Shown: positions 15,096 to 23,442 of the stretch, one piece after another
Layout of the letters: the number at the start of each line of letters is the position of its first letter
Position numbering within the stretch: position 1 is the first letter of the stretch
Assembly (NCBI GenBank): GCA_964577995.1
Contig: CAZOBP010000026.1
Coordinates: forward strand, 1 to 24,515
Direction of reading: 5' to 3'
DNA length: 24,515 bases
DNA from: JAUVXJ01 sp964577995
Lineage (GTDB): Bacteria; Chloroflexota; Anaerolineae; UBA7937; B3-Chlor
Translations under genes and position numbers: made by a program
The notes under the pieces: generated by a model
Database searches by the model: none
What the model saw: the letters and a program-made list of their open reading frames with translations, nothing else
Told to the model about the DNA's origin: nothing

Positions 15096-16016
15096 ATGGA
15101 CCTCTCCGTCGTCACGGTCAGCTACAACACGCGGAAGCTGTTGCGGGAATGCCTGGCTTCGGTATTCTCCACTCTAGGTTCTGGACTGAGATTCGAGGTC
15201 ATCGCCGTTGACAATGCCTCTTCGGATGGCAGCGTCGCCATGATCCAAGACAGCTTCCCCGCAGTCCGCGTACTTGCTAACTCAGAGAATGTCGGTTTTG
15301 CGGCAGGCAGCAACCAGGGGATTCGAGAGAGCAGTGGGCGGTATGTGATCCTTCTCAACCCCGACACCGTGGCCACGGACGGGGCGCTGGCAGAGATGGA
15401 GAGGTTGATGGAGGAGCGGAGCGAGGTCGGAGCCGTGGGCCCGAGTTTGCTCTTTCCGGATGGCAGCTTCCAGCACTCCGCCTTCACCTTTCCCACGCTG
15501 CCCATGATCCTTTTGGACTTCTTCCCGCTCAATCATCGGTTCCTCAACTCTCGCCTCAACGGTCGCTATCCCCGTGCCTGGTATGAAAAGGGAAAACCGT
15601 TTGCCATCGACCATCCTCTCGGAGCCGCTCTGATGGTTAGAAGATCGGTCGTGGACGAGGTTGGCTTGCTGGACGAGGGTTTCTTCATGTACTGTGAGGA
15701 GATAGACTGGTGCATGCGCATCAAGCGGGCGGGTTGGACGATCCTTTGCTGTCCAGCCGCGGAGATCGTGCACCACGTGGGCCAGAGCACCGCGCAGTTC
15801 CGCGATGATATGTACGTGGAGCTTCACCGGAGTCGCTATCGCCTCTACCGAAAGCAGTACGGCCCATCCTTCCGGCGTATGGCGAGGTGGCTGGTAAACC
15901 TGGGAATCGCCTACCTGGGCTTGCGGGTGCGTTGGGCGCATCTCAAAGGTGATCTGGATGCAGAGGACCTGAAGCGACGCCTGCGCGCATATGAGGAGGT
16001 TCGATCCTTGGCGTAG
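15096..16016 (+). CDS. Family 2 glycosyltransferase (WbbL/rhamnosyltransferase-like)
   Basis: A 306-residue inverting GT-A glycosyltransferase. The nucleotide-binding start DLSVVTVSYNTRKLLRECL, the VDNASSDGS turn (about 35-43), NVGFAAGSNQGI (65-76) and LLNPDT (about 86-91, the metal-site region) are the marks of the rhamnosyltransferase-like branch of GT2. EEIDWCMRIKRAGW (about 205-218) holds the usual catalytic acidic pair. No membrane helix is evident, so it probably works at the cytoplasmic face on lipid-linked or surface glycans. The start is fixed by homology of the first strand; the AAAGG directly before the ATG is too close to be a good ribosome binding site. The sugar donor is not predictable. 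Confidence 0.92.
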   Translation: MDLSVVTVSYNTRKLLRECLASVFSTLGSGLRFEVIAVDNASSDGSVAMIQDSFPAVRVLANSENVGFAAGSNQGIRESSGRYVILLNPDTVATDGALAEMERLMEERSEVGAVGPSLLFPDGSFQHSAFTFPTLPMILLDFFPLNHRFLNSRLNGRYPRAWYEKGKPFAIDHPLGAALMVRRSVVDEVGLLDEGFFMYCEEIDWCMRIKRAGWTILCCPAAEIVHHVGQSTAQFRDDMYVELHRSRYRLYRKQYGPSFRRMARWLVNLGIAYLGLRVRWAHLKGDLDAEDLKRRLRAYEEVRSLA

Positions 16017-16069
16017 GTGTCCTGTACGGGACCGGACCTGGGCCTTCCTTTGCCGGTGCAAGAGAGCAT

Positions 16070-16816
16070 ATGACCGAGGTGTCAGTCGTCGTTCTCACCA
16101 GAAACGAAGAAGAGAACATCGCCGACTGCCTGGACACCGTCCAGTGGGCGGACGAGACGCTGGTTCTGGATTCTTTGAGCGATGATGCCACAGTGGAAAT
16201 TGCCCGGTCCAAGGGCGCGAAGGTGCGAGAGCGACGGTTCGACAACTACGCTCTACAGCGGAACGCTGCGCTAGAGATGGCCAGCAGCGACTGGGTTTTC
16301 TTCGTTGATGCAGACGAGCGAGTGCCCCCGGACCTGGCGGACGAGGTCAGGCAAGCGGTGGGCCGCGCGGATCTCGACGGGTGGTGGGTGCCCAGGAGGA
16401 ACTACATCTTCGGCGCGTGGATTCGTCATGCGGGCTGGTACCCCGACTACCAGTTGCGGCTCCTGCGGAGAGCCAAGGCCTGCTACGACGAGCGCCGGGA
16501 GGTCCACGAGCTCGTAGAACTCGACGGCGAGGCCGGATACCTGCGGAACCCCCTCGTTCACTACAACTACTCCACGGTGAAGGAATTCCGGCAGAAACAG
16601 GACAGGTACACCGACCTCGAGGCCCGCATGTTGTTCGAGAGCGGCCAGCGGGCCAGACCTTGGAACTTCCTGCTTCAGCCTCTCCGGCAGCTCTTCTGGC
16701 GCTACGTGACCTTGCGGGGATACAGAGACGGCTGGCGGGGGCTCTTGCTCAGCCTCCTCATGGCCTACTATGAGTTGGTGAGGTACTGGCGCTTGTGGCG
16801 CCTTAAGCGAGCCTAG
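16070..16816 (+). CDS. Family 2 glycosyltransferase (WaaE/KdtX-like)
   Basis: A 248-residue GT2 enzyme of the kind often named lipopolysaccharide core or beta-1,4-glucosyltransferase. It has VSVVVLTRNEEENIADCL at the N-terminus, a DADERVP metal-binding segment (about 83-89), the internal HEL motif (ReVHELVEL, near 146-154) and LVHYNYSTVKEF. Its C-terminal 60 residues are rich in Arg, Trp and Tyr with a hydrophobic helix (RGLLLSLLMAYYELVRYW), probably a membrane-associating tail. It follows the first glycosyltransferase by 53 bases. Its stop is only five bases from the stop of the convergent phosphatase gene. It may add a sugar to a surface glycolipid; acceptor and donor are unknown. Confidence 0.9.
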   Translation: MTEVSVVVLTRNEEENIADCLDTVQWADETLVLDSLSDDATVEIARSKGAKVRERRFDNYALQRNAALEMASSDWVFFVDADERVPPDLADEVRQAVGRADLDGWWVPRRNYIFGAWIRHAGWYPDYQLRLLRRAKACYDERREVHELVELDGEAGYLRNPLVHYNYSTVKEFRQKQDRYTDLEARMLFESGQRARPWNFLLQPLRQLFWRYVTLRGYRDGWRGLLLSLLMAYYELVRYWRLWRLKRA

Positions 16817-16821
16817 CCCCT

Positions 16822-17313
16822 TCAAGTCCCTCCCGTGCCCTCTGGGGCGAGCTCCAGGATGCGGTCGTAGCCCCGACGCAGCAGACTCTCTATCTCATGG
16901 GCACACTCGCGATAGAGCTCCAGTGTGTCACTGCCATAGGGATCCAAGATGTCGTATCTGTTGCCCACCAACTCACTCAGCAGAAGGGTCCTCTGGTCCA
17001 CTTCTGGGAACTCCGCGAGTAGTGACTCCTTGTGGTCTTGTGTCATGACGAGAATCAGAGCTGCCTGGCGGACGTCTTCAGAGGTGAGATGGTGGGTCCG
17101 GTGACCAGTGAGGTCCAGGCCCGCTTCCTGCATAGCTTCGATGGCGAGACGTGAGGCGCCGCGGCCGTCAATGGTCCACGTTCCGGCTGAATGCACACGA
17201 TAGAGGTGGTCCTTGCGATCTCTGTGCAGTTGATCCTTGAGGATGGCCTCCGCCATGGGCGAGCGGCACATGTTGCCGGTGCAGACTAGAAGGATGGTCC
17301 GCGTCGAAGTCAT
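16822..17313 (-). CDS. Low-molecular-weight protein phosphatase (Tyr or Arg type)
   Basis: A 163-residue phosphatase with the P-loop CTGNMCRS (C11-x5-R17) and the general-acid motif DPYGS (D124, P125). The family contains tyrosine phosphatases and the arginine phosphatase YwlE. The discriminating position in the loop is Thr in YwlE and usually Ile in tyrosine enzymes; here it is Met, so the substrate is unclear. In polysaccharide clusters such enzymes often reset tyrosine kinases, and two glycosyltransferase genes lie next door but on the opposite strand. The ATG overlaps the stop of the hibernation-factor gene (ATGA), so the two are translationally coupled. Full length; last gene of the minus-strand tad-comF-hpf run. 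Confidence 0.9.
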   Translation of the reverse strand: MTSTRTILLVCTGNMCRSPMAEAILKDQLHRDRKDHLYRVHSAGTWTIDGRGASRLAIEAMQEAGLDLTGHRTHHLTSEDVRQAALILVMTQDHKESLLAEFPEVDQRTLLLSELVGNRYDILDPYGSDTLELYRECAHEIESLLRRGYDRILELAPEGTGGT

Positions 17314-17852
17314 GCCAGCTCCGGTTCGATGAGTCCGTAGTCGCCGTCTCGCCGCCTATAGATGATGTTCAGATCACCAGTGTTGGCGTTGAGGAAGAGG
17401 AAGAAGTCGTGACCCAGCAGTTCCATCTGTTCGGCGGCCTCTTCCTCACTCATGGGAAGGACGAGGAAGCGCTTGGTTCTCACGATCTGTCTTCCAGCCG
17501 CCTCCTCGTATTCTTCGATAGGGGGCATGAGGTCCTCTTCCTGTGGCCGCCGACGCCCACGCCTACTAGTCTTGTAGCGCATGATCTGACGGTACATCTT
17601 GTCCAGCACGGCGTCGAAGGCGGTGAAGACATCGGCCGCCGTCTCTTCGGCACGCAAGATGGTGCCCCTGACCCGCACAGTGAGCTGCGCTATGTGCCGG
17701 TCCTGGGCGCTCCTGGAGCTCGCTCTCGTCAACTCTAGGGAGGCCTCGTCGATGTGTCGTAGATAGCGGTCTAGTCTGCCGGCTTTCTTGTCCACGTAAT
17801 CGCGAATGTTGTCGCTTAGCTCCATGTTCTTGCTGGTGATTCTCAAGTCCAT
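17310..17852 (-). CDS. hpf: Long-form ribosome hibernation promoting factor
   Basis: A 180-residue HPF that binds the 30S subunit and pairs two ribosomes into inactive 100S particles. The N-terminal S30AE domain (about 1-100, MDLRITSKNMELSDNIRDYV) carries the basic DKMYRQIMRYK helix. An acidic linker follows, and the C-terminal dimerisation domain (about 122-180) has RTKRFLVLPMSEEEAAEQMELLGHDF split by the usual turn and FLNANTGDLNIIYRRRDGDYGLI. The ATG at 17852 is preceded by GGAGG eight bases away. Upstream in-frame codons reach 17999 but overlap comF and encode no recognisable sequence. It sits 31 bases after comF. Stress regulation is expected for the family; no promoter was identified in that short gap. 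Confidence 0.95.
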   Translation of the reverse strand: MDLRITSKNMELSDNIRDYVDKKAGRLDRYLRHIDEASLELTRASSRSAQDRHIAQLTVRVRGTILRAEETAADVFTAFDAVLDKMYRQIMRYKTSRRGRRRPQEEDLMPPIEEYEEAAGRQIVRTKRFLVLPMSEEEAAEQMELLGHDFFLFLNANTGDLNIIYRRRDGDYGLIEPELA

Positions 17853-17883
17853 GCTGTGATCCTCCGTCCAAGGGACTGATTGG

Positions 17884-18600
17884 TCAGCTTTCTTGCCACT
17901 TCTCCCGCGCAAGCACCAATCCCCACACAGGCCCAGCCGCGACATCTTGTAGGGCCGAGCTGCATGCCTCCAGTGTCGCTCCGGTGGTACACACGTCATC
18001 CACGAGCAGGATGTTGTGTCCCCCGAGCGCGGTAGAGGTGCACCGAAACGCGCCTCTCACGTTCTCCCTTCGCCTTCGCGCGGTGAGTCCTACCTGAGGG
18101 ATGGTGCTTCTGACGCGGACCAAGACATCATCGACAACGCGCAGACCTACGGCGCTGCCGATTTCCGCGGCCAGAAGGCTAGCCTGGTTGTATCCTCGCT
18201 CTGCCAGGCGGCGCCGGTGCAGAGGAACGGGGACGATGGTATCCACGGGGAGATCATAGCGCAGGAGAGATTCAACTGCCAGCCGCCCCAGGAGTTCAGC
18301 CAGCCCACGCACGTTGGAGTACTTGAAGCGATGAATGGCGGTTCGCAGTGGTCCCTCGAGATAGCCCACGGCGCGAATCCCGTCTATCCTCAGGGGCATC
18401 CTCTCGCAAGAGAGACAGCGCCGGGGTGCAGGCATGGATCGGCCGCAGAGGGGGCAAACGGGGGGCTGAATGAACTCAATCTCGTTCTGGCACGACGAGC
18501 ATAGCAGATCCGCGCCACGGTTGCAGGATACGCACCGGCGCGGGAACACCAAATTGAGCAGTCTGTGGGTGGCTGCGCGCCAGCTTGGCGGTGGGTTCAA
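17884..18600 (-). CDS. comF: ComF-family phosphoribosyltransferase-like protein
   Basis: ComF proteins take part in uptake of single-stranded DNA during natural transformation in some bacteria, though many carriers are not known to be competent. The product has an N-terminal zinc finger with four Cys pairs (CVSC, CSSC, CPLC, CLSC) and a PRTase domain. The latter shows FKYSNVRGLAELLGR, VPVPLHRRRLAERGYNQA and the PRPP-loop signature NILLVDDVCTTGATLEAC. No ATG or GTG lies in frame ahead of the zinc finger; TTG codons occur at 18600, 18729 and 18771. The TTG at 18600 is chosen because AGGA lies shortly upstream and the product (238 residues) has the usual length. The TTG at 18771 would overlap tadC by 56 bases and add a Pro/Arg/Ser-rich tail. 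The 115 bases between 18601 and 18715 then appear noncoding. Confidence 0.9.
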   Translation of the reverse strand: MNPPPSWRAATHRLLNLVFPRRCVSCNRGADLLCSSCQNEIEFIQPPVCPLCGRSMPAPRRCLSCERMPLRIDGIRAVGYLEGPLRTAIHRFKYSNVRGLAELLGRLAVESLLRYDLPVDTIVPVPLHRRRLAERGYNQASLLAAEIGSAVGLRVVDDVLVRVRSTIPQVGLTARRRRENVRGAFRCTSTALGGHNILLVDDVCTTGATLEACSSALQDVAAGPVWGLVLAREKWQES

Positions 18601-18715
18601 TTGCTCGCTTCCTGGTGGTGTGGGCTGCGCACTGATTGCTGGGATGCCACGTGCCCTCGACCCGCGCGGGATGCTTGAGCGGAGGCTTGTGTCGCGCTCG
18701 CGTGCAGGTGAAGGC

Positions 18716-19648
18716 CTAGAAGCCGCCAAAGGCGCTTCTGAGTGAAGGCAGGGCAGGACCGAGCAAGACAACGAAGAGGGCTGGGAAGATGAGAAAGACC
18801 AGCGGTATCATCATCTTGATCGGAGCCTTATTGGCCAGTTCCTCTGCCCGCTGGCGACGTCTGATGCGCATCTGTTCGGACTGGATGTGCAACACCCTTG
18901 CCAGGCTCACACCCAGTTGGTCAGCTTGGATGATAGCTGCTGCGAAGCTTGTGAGTTCGGGCACGCCCGCCCGGTCAGCCATTGTCCTCAGCGCCTTTCG
19001 TCGTAGTGTTCCCATTTGGATCTCGACCAAGACGCGTGTGAAGGCCTGACTCAATTCGTTGTCCCACTTCTCGGCCACTTTGCTCAAGGCGGCGTCAAAG
19101 CCGAGGCCTGCTTCCACACTGATGGTCAGGAGATCCAGAGCGTCGGGCAGGGCTCTGAGGATGTCCCCCTTACGATTGTTGATTCTCATGGTTAGCCATA
19201 TCGTGGGCAGGAAGTAGCCCAGCGCTCCTGCGAGGGCTGTGGCGAAGAGTTGGTTTCTCAGGGCCGCTCGCCCGAGAAACGTCAGGCCAAGGCCCAGGCC
19301 AGCGCAAACCAAAGCGGATGCGAGTCGGAGGCCTGTGAATTCGGTGGGGGACCACCCGTGGGGGTTGCCCGCCAAGTCCAGGTTGTGCTGGATGGCCTCC
19401 ATGTTCCGCCGTGGGGTGAGGCGAGCAAAGACGTTGGCAACTGCTCTCAGCATGGGCTTGATCACGCGCTCGGAGAACGGTTCGGAGAGCTCGATCTGCT
19501 CGAGGGTCATCGCAGACCGCGTGCCAAACTCGCCGAGGCGTTCCTCTACTACGTCAGTCTGGCGACGCGAGGCCAAACCCACAAAGACGATGATAATGCT
19601 GCCCCCGATGCCAAGGGAGATCAGCAAAGGCAGTAGCATATCTGACAT
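18716..19648 (-). CDS. tadC: Tad pilus inner-membrane platform protein TadC
   Basis: A 310-residue type II secretion F-domain protein that forms half of the inner-membrane platform of the Tad/Flp pilus. An N-terminal helix (about 4-26), a second pair of helices (about 107-150), a cytoplasmic T2SSF domain (about 160-265) and C-terminal helices (about 280-303) match TadC. Core motifs are LDLLTISVEAGLGFDAAL and AAIIQADQLGVSLARVL. It follows tadB by 37 bases. The ATG at 19648 has GGGGAAG upstream. Complete. Confidence 0.93.
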   Translation of the reverse strand: MSDMLLPLLISLGIGGSIIIVFVGLASRRQTDVVEERLGEFGTRSAMTLEQIELSEPFSERVIKPMLRAVANVFARLTPRRNMEAIQHNLDLAGNPHGWSPTEFTGLRLASALVCAGLGLGLTFLGRAALRNQLFATALAGALGYFLPTIWLTMRINNRKGDILRALPDALDLLTISVEAGLGFDAALSKVAEKWDNELSQAFTRVLVEIQMGTLRRKALRTMADRAGVPELTSFAAAIIQADQLGVSLARVLHIQSEQMRIRRRQRAEELANKAPIKMMIPLVFLIFPALFVVLLGPALPSLRSAFGGF

Positions 19649-19685
19649 CTCATACTTCCCCTAGGCTGCTCTTCGCATCTGCGTA

Positions 19686-20657
19686 TCAGATCTCGATGTT
19701 CACGACGCGGCGAATGATGATCCAACCAGTGAGCATGCCGATGGCGGAAGCGACGATCATTTGTACTCCGCAGGCGTCTTCCCAGAGAGCGGACATGTAG
19801 TCGGGATTCATGACGAACAGCAGGCCGGCGACCGCCACGGGTAGGATGCTGACCAGATAGCCGGAATACCTGGCCATAGCTGTTAGAGTACGAATCTCGC
19901 CCTTGATGCGCACTCTCTCTCGTATGGTGTGTCCGATGGTGTCCATGATCTCGGCCAGATTGCCACCCACCTCATGGTGGATGTTGATGGCGGTGATCAT
20001 CATGTCGAGGTCATCGCTCTGGATGCGCCTGAGCAGGTTATTGAGCGCGTCCTGGTTGGACAGGCCAAGGCCGATCTCCCGTGTTACGCGCTGGAACTCC
20101 TCGTTCATAGGTGGGGGCAGCTCTCGCCCTACCATCTCCATGGACTGCAGGAGGCTATAGCCCGAGCGTAGCGAGTTCGCCAGCAGGGTGATGGTGTCAC
20201 CTAGCTGGTCGTTGAAGGCATTCAATCGTCTGCTCTGACGCATCCCCAAGAAGAAGCGCGGCAGGATGAAGCCAAGCACGCCGCCCCCTGCAGCGCCCAC
20301 TATCCACATCTGGCGAACGGCGATGGCACCCAGACCGATGCCCGCAGCGATAGCGGCGAGACTCAAGAGCATGAACTCGACCACCGTGAACTTGAGGTTG
20401 GCCTGGGCCAGATCGGTGGCGACCCCCTTGGCGAAACTCTGCTGGGCGATGGCCCGATCCAGGTTCACCACTACTCTTGGCACCGCGCGCTCGCCCCGCG
20501 CGGCACCCTTCGGGGCTTCCTCGGCCACGACTGCTGTGACGTCGCCCAGACGGGTGATGACCCTTGAGCGTGAACTCAGCACCCTGGAAATCCCCACGAA
20601 GACAACCAAGATGGAGCCCCCCGCCAGAAGTGGTAGGAGAATGAGTATGGGGTCCAG
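19686..20657 (-). CDS. tadB: Tad pilus inner-membrane platform protein TadB (probable CTG start)
   Basis: The partner of TadC in the Tad pilus platform. The T2SSF domain contains LLANSLRSGYSLLQSMEMVGRELP and DLDMMITAINIHHEVGGNLAEI, and the C-terminus has the usual two helices. The first membrane helix, LILLPLLAGGSILVVFVGI, lies mostly upstream of the only conventional alternative start (a TTG at 20609). Extending to a CTG at 20657 restores MDPILILLPLL and gives 323 residues. This CTG lies eight bases after a perfect AGGAGG, which itself directly follows the tadA stop (20673-20675), and an in-frame stop lies just upstream of the AGGAGG. The start is therefore probably CTG, an uncommon initiator; 19686-20609 is the conservative alternative. 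Confidence 0.88.
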   Translation of the reverse strand: MDPILILLPLLAGGSILVVFVGISRVLSSRSRVITRLGDVTAVVAEEAPKGAARGERAVPRVVVNLDRAIAQQSFAKGVATDLAQANLKFTVVEFMLLSLAAIAAGIGLGAIAVRQMWIVGAAGGGVLGFILPRFFLGMRQSRRLNAFNDQLGDTITLLANSLRSGYSLLQSMEMVGRELPPPMNEEFQRVTREIGLGLSNQDALNNLLRRIQSDDLDMMITAINIHHEVGGNLAEIMDTIGHTIRERVRIKGEIRTLTAMARYSGYLVSILPVAVAGLLFVMNPDYMSALWEDACGVQMIVASAIGMLTGWIIIRRVVNIEI

Positions 20658-20665
20658 TTCGGCTA

Positions 20666-20671
20666 CCTCCT
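20666..20671 (-). promoter_or_regulatory. Strong AGGAGG ribosome binding site that decides the tadB start
   Basis: A perfect AGGAGG lies between the tadA stop codon and a CTG codon eight bases downstream on the minus strand. No ATG, GTG or TTG is within reach of it in the tadB frame, which is the main argument for the CTG start. Confidence 0.65.
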
Positions 20672-20672
20672 C

Positions 20673-22055
20673 TTATCCTCTGAATCGTCCTCGCTGGTCA
20701 TATCCGAACAATTTAGCATCCAGATGGTACCCCGACGCGTCTATGAGTTCGGTGAACTTGGGCCGGACCCCGGTAGGCCGTAGGTGACCGATGATGCGGC
20801 CGTCGTCGAACCCTGTTTGCTCGAAGGTGAAGAGGTCCTGAAGAACGATGACGTCCCCTTCCATGCCCTGCACTTCGGTGATGTTGACCAGCCTTCGCGA
20901 GCCATCTCTGAGTCGTTCTTGGTGGACGATCAAGTGGAGGGCGGACGAGACCTGCTCACGAATGGCACGGTGTGGGAGATCGGTACCCGCCATGAGCACC
21001 ATCGTCTCCAGACGGGACAGGGTGTCTCTAGGCCTGTTGGAGTGGCAGGTGGTGAGGCTGCCGTCGTGCCCCGTGTTCATGGCCTGGAGCATGTCCAGCG
21101 CCTCGCCGGACCGTACCTCCCCGACCACTATGCGGTCGGGCCGCATTCGTAGCGAGTTGACTACCAGCTCTCGAATGCTGACCTCGCCCTTGCCCTCGAT
21201 GTTGGCCATGCGGGATTCCAGCGAGATGATGTGTTCCTGCTGGAGCTGCAGTTCCGCCGCATTCTCGATGGTGACGATGCGCTCATCGTTGGGGATGTAG
21301 CCCGAGAGTACGTTGAGAGTCGTCGTCTTCCCAGAGCCGGTGCCACCCGAGATGATAATATTGAGCCTCGATTTCACGCAGATCTCCAGGAACTCGGCTA
21401 TCTCCAGGGTCAGAGTTCCAAAGCCTACCAGGTCCTCCATGGTATAGGGCACCTTGGAGAACAAACGAATGGTGATGATTGGCCCTTGGATGGAGAGGGG
21501 CGGGATAATGACGTTCACACGGGAGCCATCAGGGAGGCGCGCGTCGACGTACGGCTGGCTCTCGTCTACGCGTCTTCCCAACGGGGCCACGATCCGGTCT
21601 ATGATGCGCATCACGTGTTCATCGCTCTCGAACCTGTACGAGGTCTTCTCGATCTTGCCCTGCCGCTCCACGTATATCCTCTGGGCACCGTTGACCATGA
21701 TCTCGGTGATGGTCTCATCCTTGAGCAAGGGTTCCAGCGGACCCAGGCCCATGATCTCGGCCACGATTTGCTCAAGAAGTACGTTCCGCTCCGCGCGGCT
21801 CAGGATGGCGTTCTCCTCGGCCAGCACGGTGTTGAACATCTCTTCGATGACACCACGTACCTCACCCGTCTGAGAGAGGTCCATCCGCGGGTCCAGTTCG
21901 GCGATGACCTTCTTCTGAACTCGATTCTTCAGTTCGGAGAAGGTATCCCGTGCTGGCTTCGCAGGTCTACGCTTCAGCCTCAACTCTTCCAGCTTCGTGG
22001 TGCGGATGTCGTCGTCCGGTTTCTGGCCCTTCTCTATACGTTTCAGAAGCGACAT
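20673..22055 (-). CDS. tadA: Tad/Flp pilus assembly ATPase TadA (CpaF)
   Basis: The 460-residue motor ATPase that drives Tad pilus extension and retraction. It has the N-terminal helical region (1-110), the NTE/NTD segment with ITEIMVNGAQRIYVERQGK (116-134), Walker A GGTGSGKT (237-244), RIVVGEVRSGEALDMLQAMN (308-327) holding the Walker B region, and the His box GHDGSLTTCHSN (329-340). The acidic-box segment reads VTIENAAELQL, where many members have ED in place of EN. The ATG at 22055 has AAGGAGG nine bases upstream. It lies 49 bases after cpaE and ends 15 bases before the proposed tadB start, a normal tad order. Confidence 0.96.
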   Translation of the reverse strand: MSLLKRIEKGQKPDDDIRTTKLEELRLKRRPAKPARDTFSELKNRVQKKVIAELDPRMDLSQTGEVRGVIEEMFNTVLAEENAILSRAERNVLLEQIVAEIMGLGPLEPLLKDETITEIMVNGAQRIYVERQGKIEKTSYRFESDEHVMRIIDRIVAPLGRRVDESQPYVDARLPDGSRVNVIIPPLSIQGPIITIRLFSKVPYTMEDLVGFGTLTLEIAEFLEICVKSRLNIIISGGTGSGKTTTLNVLSGYIPNDERIVTIENAAELQLQQEHIISLESRMANIEGKGEVSIRELVVNSLRMRPDRIVVGEVRSGEALDMLQAMNTGHDGSLTTCHSNRPRDTLSRLETMVLMAGTDLPHRAIREQVSSALHLIVHQERLRDGSRRLVNITEVQGMEGDVIVLQDLFTFEQTGFDDGRIIGHLRPTGVRPKFTELIDASGYHLDAKLFGYDQRGRFRG

Positions 22056-22104
22056 TCAGGTGTGCCTCCTTGACCTCATCCACTCTCGTCGGGAAACCGT
22101 TGGA

Positions 22105-23388
22105 TCAACCGAAGATGCGCCCCAGGAGTGTTCTGGTCGCCGTCTCTGGAGACGAGGTTGCTCTCTGGGATCGCGTGTCTGCTACCTGACTCATCTCCGC
22201 GCGCACCAGCTCGGCCAGGTGGGAAATGCCCCTGGCGACGGGAGATTTCTGGCTGCTGACCACGATGGGTACTCCCTGGTTGGCGGCGGCGGTGACAGGA
22301 CCATTGTCTCTGGGTATGGTGGCGAAGACCGGGTGCTTGATGTGGTCCGCGATGTCCTTGTCGGTGATCCCATCCTTGCGGCCAGCCATGTTCACGACCA
22401 GCCGAGTCTTGCTGAGATAGTCCAGGGCATCCAAGGCTTCGAGGATGAGTCTCACGTTCTTGATGGCTGGGATCTCTGGCGTGGTGACTAGAAGGATGGT
22501 GTCCGATAGCTCCAGCACGGTGAGGACAACGTCGTCGAGATAGGATGCTGTGTCCACGATGGTGTAATTGTAGAGCAACCTCAGGTTCTTGAGGATCTCT
22601 CTCATGTCGTCTGCTCTGACCATCTCAGCCACGTCTGGTCTCGGCGGCGCCAGCAGGATCTTCAGGCCCGATGGGTGTGCCGTCATCACGTCGCTCAGGA
22701 AATCCGCGTCCAGGGACTCCATGTGTGCAACGATGTCGCTGATGGTCCTGCTGGGCTGCAGGTTCAGCAGCACAGCGATGTCCCCGAACTGAAGATCGCC
22801 ATCCACGAGGGCAGACCTGCTATTCCCATTGTTCAGAGCGAGTGCCAGGTTGGTGGCGATGGTGCTACAACCTGTGCCGCCCTTGGGGCTGTATACGCAA
22901 ACCACCTCGCCCTCCGCAAAGGTGAGGCTGGGCGTGGAAACTCGACCTTCCGTGAGGGGCTGTGGTCGGAGGATCTGCGGCTGGACGGAGACGGCCTTGG
23001 GCTTCAGTTGATAGACCCTACGTATGCTGGCTATGAGCTCATCGGCCGAGAAAGGCTTCACCAGGAACTCCCTGGCACCCGCCAGCATCGATCGTCGCAA
23101 GTAGTCGGTCTCACCCTGGACCGACATCATGATGATCTGCACCTCGGGCACCGACTGGGAGATGGACTCCGCCGCGGTAATGCCGTCTATGTCGGGCATG
23201 TTGATGTCCATCAAGACTATGTCGGGCCGCAGGCTGCGTGCCATCTCGATGCCTTCAGTGCCATTGGCGGCGGCGCCAACGACTTCGATGTCCTGCTCGA
23301 AGTAGAGCAGCTTACGCACGTTCTCCCGGGTCTCGGGAATGTCGTCCACGATGAGGACGCGTATCTTGCTGTCGGGCAGTTCGGCCAT
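22105..23388 (-). CDS. cpaE: CpaE/TadZ-type localisation ATPase with receiver domain
   Basis: A 427-residue two-domain protein that positions the Tad machine. The receiver domain (about 8-125) keeps all phosphorylation residues: D15/D16, the acceptor D61 in VLMDINMP, S89, and K111 in FLVKPF. A linker (126-160) leads to a MinD/ParA-like domain with SPKGGTGCSTIATNLALAL (167-185), DGDLQFGDIAVLLNL (196-210) and VDTASYLDDVVL (278-289). In the deviant Walker A the signature Lys169 is present, but the later P-loop Lys is Cys174, a change typical of atypical CpaE/TadZ proteins. Pilus placement may thus respond to a histidine kinase; none is encoded nearby. It lies 54 bases after cpaB. Confidence 0.93.
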   Translation of the reverse strand: MAELPDSKIRVLIVDDIPETRENVRKLLYFEQDIEVVGAAANGTEGIEMARSLRPDIVLMDINMPDIDGITAAESISQSVPEVQIIMMSVQGETDYLRRSMLAGAREFLVKPFSADELIASIRRVYQLKPKAVSVQPQILRPQPLTEGRVSTPSLTFAEGEVVCVYSPKGGTGCSTIATNLALALNNGNSRSALVDGDLQFGDIAVLLNLQPSRTISDIVAHMESLDADFLSDVMTAHPSGLKILLAPPRPDVAEMVRADDMREILKNLRLLYNYTIVDTASYLDDVVLTVLELSDTILLVTTPEIPAIKNVRLILEALDALDYLSKTRLVVNMAGRKDGITDKDIADHIKHPVFATIPRDNGPVTAAANQGVPIVVSSQKSPVARGISHLAELVRAEMSQVADTRSQRATSSPETATRTLLGRIFG

Positions 23389-23442
23389 GGTTATCGTCTC
23401 ACTACTGGCAATGACGCCCTGGACTTGTACACCGGCGCGCGG

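Noticed and set aside
16788..16802. GGCGC-TTGTG-GCGCC hairpin as a terminator for the glycosyltransferase gene
   Set aside because: It lies inside the coding end of the gene and has no T-tract on either strand.
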